Shown here: positions 5,163-7,345 of the stretch, in pieces
How positions within the stretch are numbered: position 1 is the first letter of the stretch
How the letters are laid out: the number at the start of each line of letters is the position of its first letter
Assembly: GCA_030040175.1 (NCBI GenBank)
Contig: JASHUF010000501.1
Location: forward strand, 1-7,345
Direction of reading: 5' to 3'
Origin: Acidobacteriaceae bacterium
GTDB lineage: Bacteria > Acidobacteriota > Terriglobia > Terriglobales > Acidobacteriaceae
Length of the DNA: 7,345 nt
The notes under the pieces: model-generated
What the model saw: the letters and a program-made list of their open reading frames with translations, nothing else
Database searches by the model: none
What the model was told of the DNA's origin: nothing
Translations under genes and position numbers: made by a program

Positions 5163-6584
5163 TTAGTCGAGTCCGCAGAGCCGCCGTGCCCAGGTGCGGA
5201 TCGAGTCCGGCGTGACGCGGCTTCCATAAGCTTCGCTGGCTGCCAGTTGCACGGCGAAGCTGCCCACGGTCGCGCTCTCGCACTCGCCGATCTCGACCCG
5301 CAGACCGGTGCACCGTTCGGTCAGCTCGATGAGCAGCTTGTTGCGCGCCGCGCCGCCGATCATGTGCACGCAATCGAACTTGCGGCCCAGCATGTTTTCG
5401 AGATGGGCAAGCGCGGCGGCGTAGCGCAGCGCCAGGCTCTCGAAGATCACGCGGGCAAACTGGGGTTCATTGCCGGGGGCATCAGTGATGGGAGCGAAGC
5501 CGAGACGCACGAGTTCGGCGTTGATGCGGGCGGGCATGCCGGTATCGAGCATGAGCGTTTCGGCGTCCATGTCCAGGATGGCGCCGGCCGATCGGCTCTG
5601 GGCAGCCTTCGCGACCAGGTCTTCGATGTCCCAAGCGCGTCCTTCGGCGGCCCACGCGTCCATGCATTTCTTGAGCACCCACATGCTGTTGATGAGCGAG
5701 TGGAAGAGCAGGCCGCCGCCGGCGGCTCCAATGTTGGCATAGCCTGCTTCGAGAGCCGCCTGCGTGGTGACCGGTGCGGCGGTGGTGGCGCCCACAAGGG
5801 ACCAGGTGCCGGAGCTGATGTAAGCGCCGGAGCTGAGATCGCCGGAGATGCCCGCGATGGCCGCCGCGGTATCGTGCGTTGCGGCTGCAATGACTTGGGT
5901 CTCCTGGAACGCCTCAAGCTGCGCCAGAGCTCTCTTGAGCGGGCCGAGCACGGTGCCCGAAGGAACGATGGGCGGAGCCGCCTCGAGGGAAAGACCGAGC
6001 AAACGGAAGACATGGTCGTCCCAGTTGCCGGTTTTCAGACTGACCAGACCGGTGTGCGATGCGTTGGTGTACTCGGCCACGCGGCGGCCGCTCAGCCAAC
6101 AGAGAACGTACTCGGGAAACATGGCCCACGGCGCCCGCGGGTCGATGCCCGCGGCAGAGTCGGCCAGCAGTTGATACACCGTGTTGATGCGCAAAGGCAG
6201 CGTTCCCGTGCGTTGATAGAGATCGAGCGGCGAAATCAAGGTGTCCGCTGCCTGCTTGCTGGCTACGGTGCGCTCGTCGCGATAGCAGAATGGCTCGCGC
6301 AGGACGCTCAAGTCCGGGGCAAGGCGCACGTAATCGACCGACCAGCTGTCCACCGCGATGGATGCTATGCCCTCGGGAGCGAGCGCCGCGCAATGGCGCA
6401 AACCTTCTTCGAGACCGGCGAGGATCGACGCGAGCGGCCAGTGGAGCGACGCCCCGCGATGGACCGGGCCGTTGGGGATGCGATGGATGACGTCGATTCT
6501 CGGCTTGCCGCCGGGCCACCGCAGCAGCGCCACGCGGCAGCTCTCGGCGCCCAGATCGATGGCGACGCGTGCGCGCTCCGGCAT
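5163..6584 (-). CDS. rhaB: L-rhamnulokinase (FGGY kinase family)
   Basis: RhaB phosphorylates L-rhamnulose with ATP to L-rhamnulose 1-phosphate, the second step of cytoplasmic L-rhamnose breakdown. The 473-residue protein has both FGGY ATPase-fold halves. The N-terminal phosphate motif is IDLGAESCRV at 9-18; VDSWSVDYV is at 78-86, YRDERT at 101-106 and YTNASHTGLVSL at about 172-183. The catalytic aspartate is Asp238 in ATHDTAAA. The C-terminal half has YISSGTWSL at 256-264, MIGGAARNKLL at 408-418 and ECESATVGSFAVQL near 434-447. These match rhamnulokinases better than xylulo-, glycero- or fuculokinases. The usual DLGASSGRV has Cys where Gly is common, and GNIGIQL is GSFAVQL here. The start is the ATG at 6584-6582, with GGAG eight bases upstream; a longer reading from TTG 6602 would overlap the preceding stop and has no such site. 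It lies 14 bases after the aldolase/dehydrogenase gene, clearly in one operon. Confidence 0.94.
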   Translation of the reverse strand: MPERARVAIDLGAESCRVALLRWPGGKPRIDVIHRIPNGPVHRGASLHWPLASILAGLEEGLRHCAALAPEGIASIAVDSWSVDYVRLAPDLSVLREPFCYRDERTVASKQAADTLISPLDLYQRTGTLPLRINTVYQLLADSAAGIDPRAPWAMFPEYVLCWLSGRRVAEYTNASHTGLVSLKTGNWDDHVFRLLGLSLEAAPPIVPSGTVLGPLKRALAQLEAFQETQVIAAATHDTAAAIAGISGDLSSGAYISSGTWSLVGATTAAPVTTQAALEAGYANIGAAGGGLLFHSLINSMWVLKKCMDAWAAEGRAWDIEDLVAKAAQSRSAGAILDMDAETLMLDTGMPARINAELVRLGFAPITDAPGNEPQFARVIFESLALRYAAALAHLENMLGRKFDCVHMIGGAARNKLLIELTERCTGLRVEIGECESATVGSFAVQLAASEAYGSRVTPDSIRTWARRLCGLD

Positions 6585-6592
6585 GGCGTGAG

Positions 6593-6596
6593 CTCC
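6593..6596 (-). promoter_or_regulatory. Ribosome binding site that decides the rhaB start
   Basis: The minus strand reads GCGGAGCTCACGCC and then ATG. GGAG sits eight bases before the ATG at 6584, within the 14-base gap after the upstream TGA. This favours ATG 6584 over the in-frame TTG at 6602, which overlaps that TGA. Confidence 0.7.
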
Positions 6597-6598
6597 GC

Positions 6599-7345
6599 TC
6601 AACGCAGGAACGCGTCGGTAAGGCCGCCATCGACGGGAACCACGTGGCCGGTGGTACAGCGCGCGCGGGGGCTGGCCAAAAACAGCATGGCCTCAGCGCA
6701 GTCCGCCGGGTCGATGGTCTTCAACGTAAGCGTCCGCTCGGCGTAAAAGGCGGCCAGGCGGCTGCGCAGCTCCTCGTCGCTGAAGGACTCCTGGAAGGGG
6801 ATGTGGTATTTGAGCAGCGAGGCGCGCACGCGGTCGCGGGGAAACATGGTGGAACCCTTCACCACCGTGGCCGGGCTGATGGCATTGACGCGCACGTTGG
6901 GGGCAAGCGAAACCGCCAGCTCGCGCACCAGATGCGACAGCGCCGCCTTGCTTACGTCGTAGGCCTCGCTGCCGCGCTTGGCCACCACGGCGTTGGCGGA
7001 GCTGGTGAAGACGATGTTGCCATGGAGGCCCTGCTCGTCAAAGACCTTGGCCACTTCCGTGGCCAGCAGAAAATTGGCGGTCACATTCACATCGAGGGTG
7101 GTGGACCAGGCGCTGTCGGGAATTGCGCCGTCGGGCGAGGAGGGAAACAGGGCCGCGGTATTCACCAGGATATCGACGCCGCCGAAAGCGGCGACGGCCG
7201 CATCGATGGCGGCGCGGATGGCCTCGCGGCTGCGAATGTCCACGGGCGTGGAAGCGGTGAACTCGGCCGAAGTAAGGTTGGCCAGCTCCGCGCAGACGCG
7301 GGCCGCGCCCTCGGCATCACGGTCGGCCACCACCACGTGGGCGCC
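6599..7345 (-). CDS. rhaEW: Bifunctional rhamnulose-1-phosphate aldolase/short-chain dehydrogenase, C-terminal part (5' end outside the window)
   Basis: The visible 248 residues are a short-chain dehydrogenase (SDR) domain lacking its first strand and glycine-rich loop, which must lie beyond the window. Visible residue numbering: strand beta-2 VVVADRD with Asp8 (favouring NAD over NADP), ILVNTAA 59-65 (NNAG position), catalytic Asn87, Ser115/Ser116, Tyr129 and Lys133 (YDVSK). The C-terminal section NAISPATVVKGSTMFPRDRV (154-173), the LLKYHIPF segment, FYAERTLTLKTI and the end VDGGLTDAFLR are distinctive of the fused enzyme called YuxG/RhaEW in Bacillus. In that enzyme an N-terminal class II aldolase domain splits rhamnulose 1-phosphate into dihydroxyacetone phosphate and L-lactaldehyde, and the SDR domain oxidises lactaldehyde to lactate. 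The aldolase domain is inferred, not seen. The rhamnulokinase gene starting 14 bases downstream strongly supports the rhamnose assignment. A stand-alone SDR is the alternative. Confidence 0.88.
   Translation of the reverse strand, partial: GAHVVVADRDAEGAARVCAELANLTSAEFTASTPVDIRSREAIRAAIDAAVAAFGGVDILVNTAALFPSSPDGAIPDSAWSTTLDVNVTANFLLATEVAKVFDEQGLHGNIVFTSSANAVVAKRGSEAYDVSKAALSHLVRELAVSLAPNVRVNAISPATVVKGSTMFPRDRVRASLLKYHIPFQESFSDEELRSRLAAFYAERTLTLKTIDPADCAEAMLFLASPRARCTTGHVVPVDGGLTDAFLR

Noticed and set aside
6585..6602. TTG at 6602 as the rhaB start
   Set aside because: It overlaps the TGA of the upstream gene and lacks a well-placed ribosome site, while ATG 6584 has GGAG eight bases upstream and gives the standard N-terminus.
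5247..6746. 499-codon open frame on the plus strand
   Set aside because: It lies antisense to rhaB and the dehydrogenase end; the protein looks like a codon-bias artefact and has no family motifs.

Overview
The window is GC-rich, bacterial and densely coding. Gram-negative lifestyle is suggested by a probable heptose-bisphosphate phosphatase (LPS core heptose pathway) next to an MsbA-type exporter. The gene content, the YicC-Gmk pairing, the fused rhamnulose-1-phosphate aldolase/dehydrogenase type and the repeat-rich spacers fit Acidobacteriota (Terriglobia-like) best. That placement is an inference from general familiarity; there is no rRNA or other decisive marker here.

Layout from left to right: (1) 1-698, minus strand, guanylate kinase (gmk), cut off at its 3' end by the window edge, with a TTG start. 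(2) 699-1022, a 324-bp non-coding spacer holding three different repeat structures: a ~100-bp imperfect palindrome, a GC-rich hairpin, and a run of seven 7-bp units. (3) 1023-1916, minus, a YicC-family endoribonuclease. (4) 1918-3798, minus, an MsbA-type ABC exporter whose stop codon is one base from the yicC start. (5) 3799-3969, a divergent promoter region. (6) 3970-4554, plus, a GmhB-type HAD phosphatase. (7) 4555-5162, about 600 bp between convergent genes, containing a strong terminator hairpin, short AT-rich inverted repeats, a second terminator-like hairpin and a probable remnant of a secreted SnoaL/DUF4440-like gene. (8) 5163-6584, minus, L-rhamnulokinase (rhaB). (9) 6599-7345, minus, the C-terminal short-chain dehydrogenase half of a bifunctional rhamnulose-1-phosphate aldolase/lactaldehyde dehydrogenase, cut off by the right edge.

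Functionally there are two modules. The right-hand genes form an L-rhamnose catabolic operon read right to left: RhaB phosphorylates L-rhamnulose, and the fused enzyme cleaves the phosphate ester and oxidises the lactaldehyde. The left-hand genes (exporter, YicC, Gmk) form a housekeeping cluster read right to left. The exporter and the divergent gmhB share an envelope/LPS theme. I see no phage, IS transposase, CRISPR, tRNA or rRNA, and no convincing new multi-gene system. The least explained parts are the two spacers at 699-1022 and 4593-5162.
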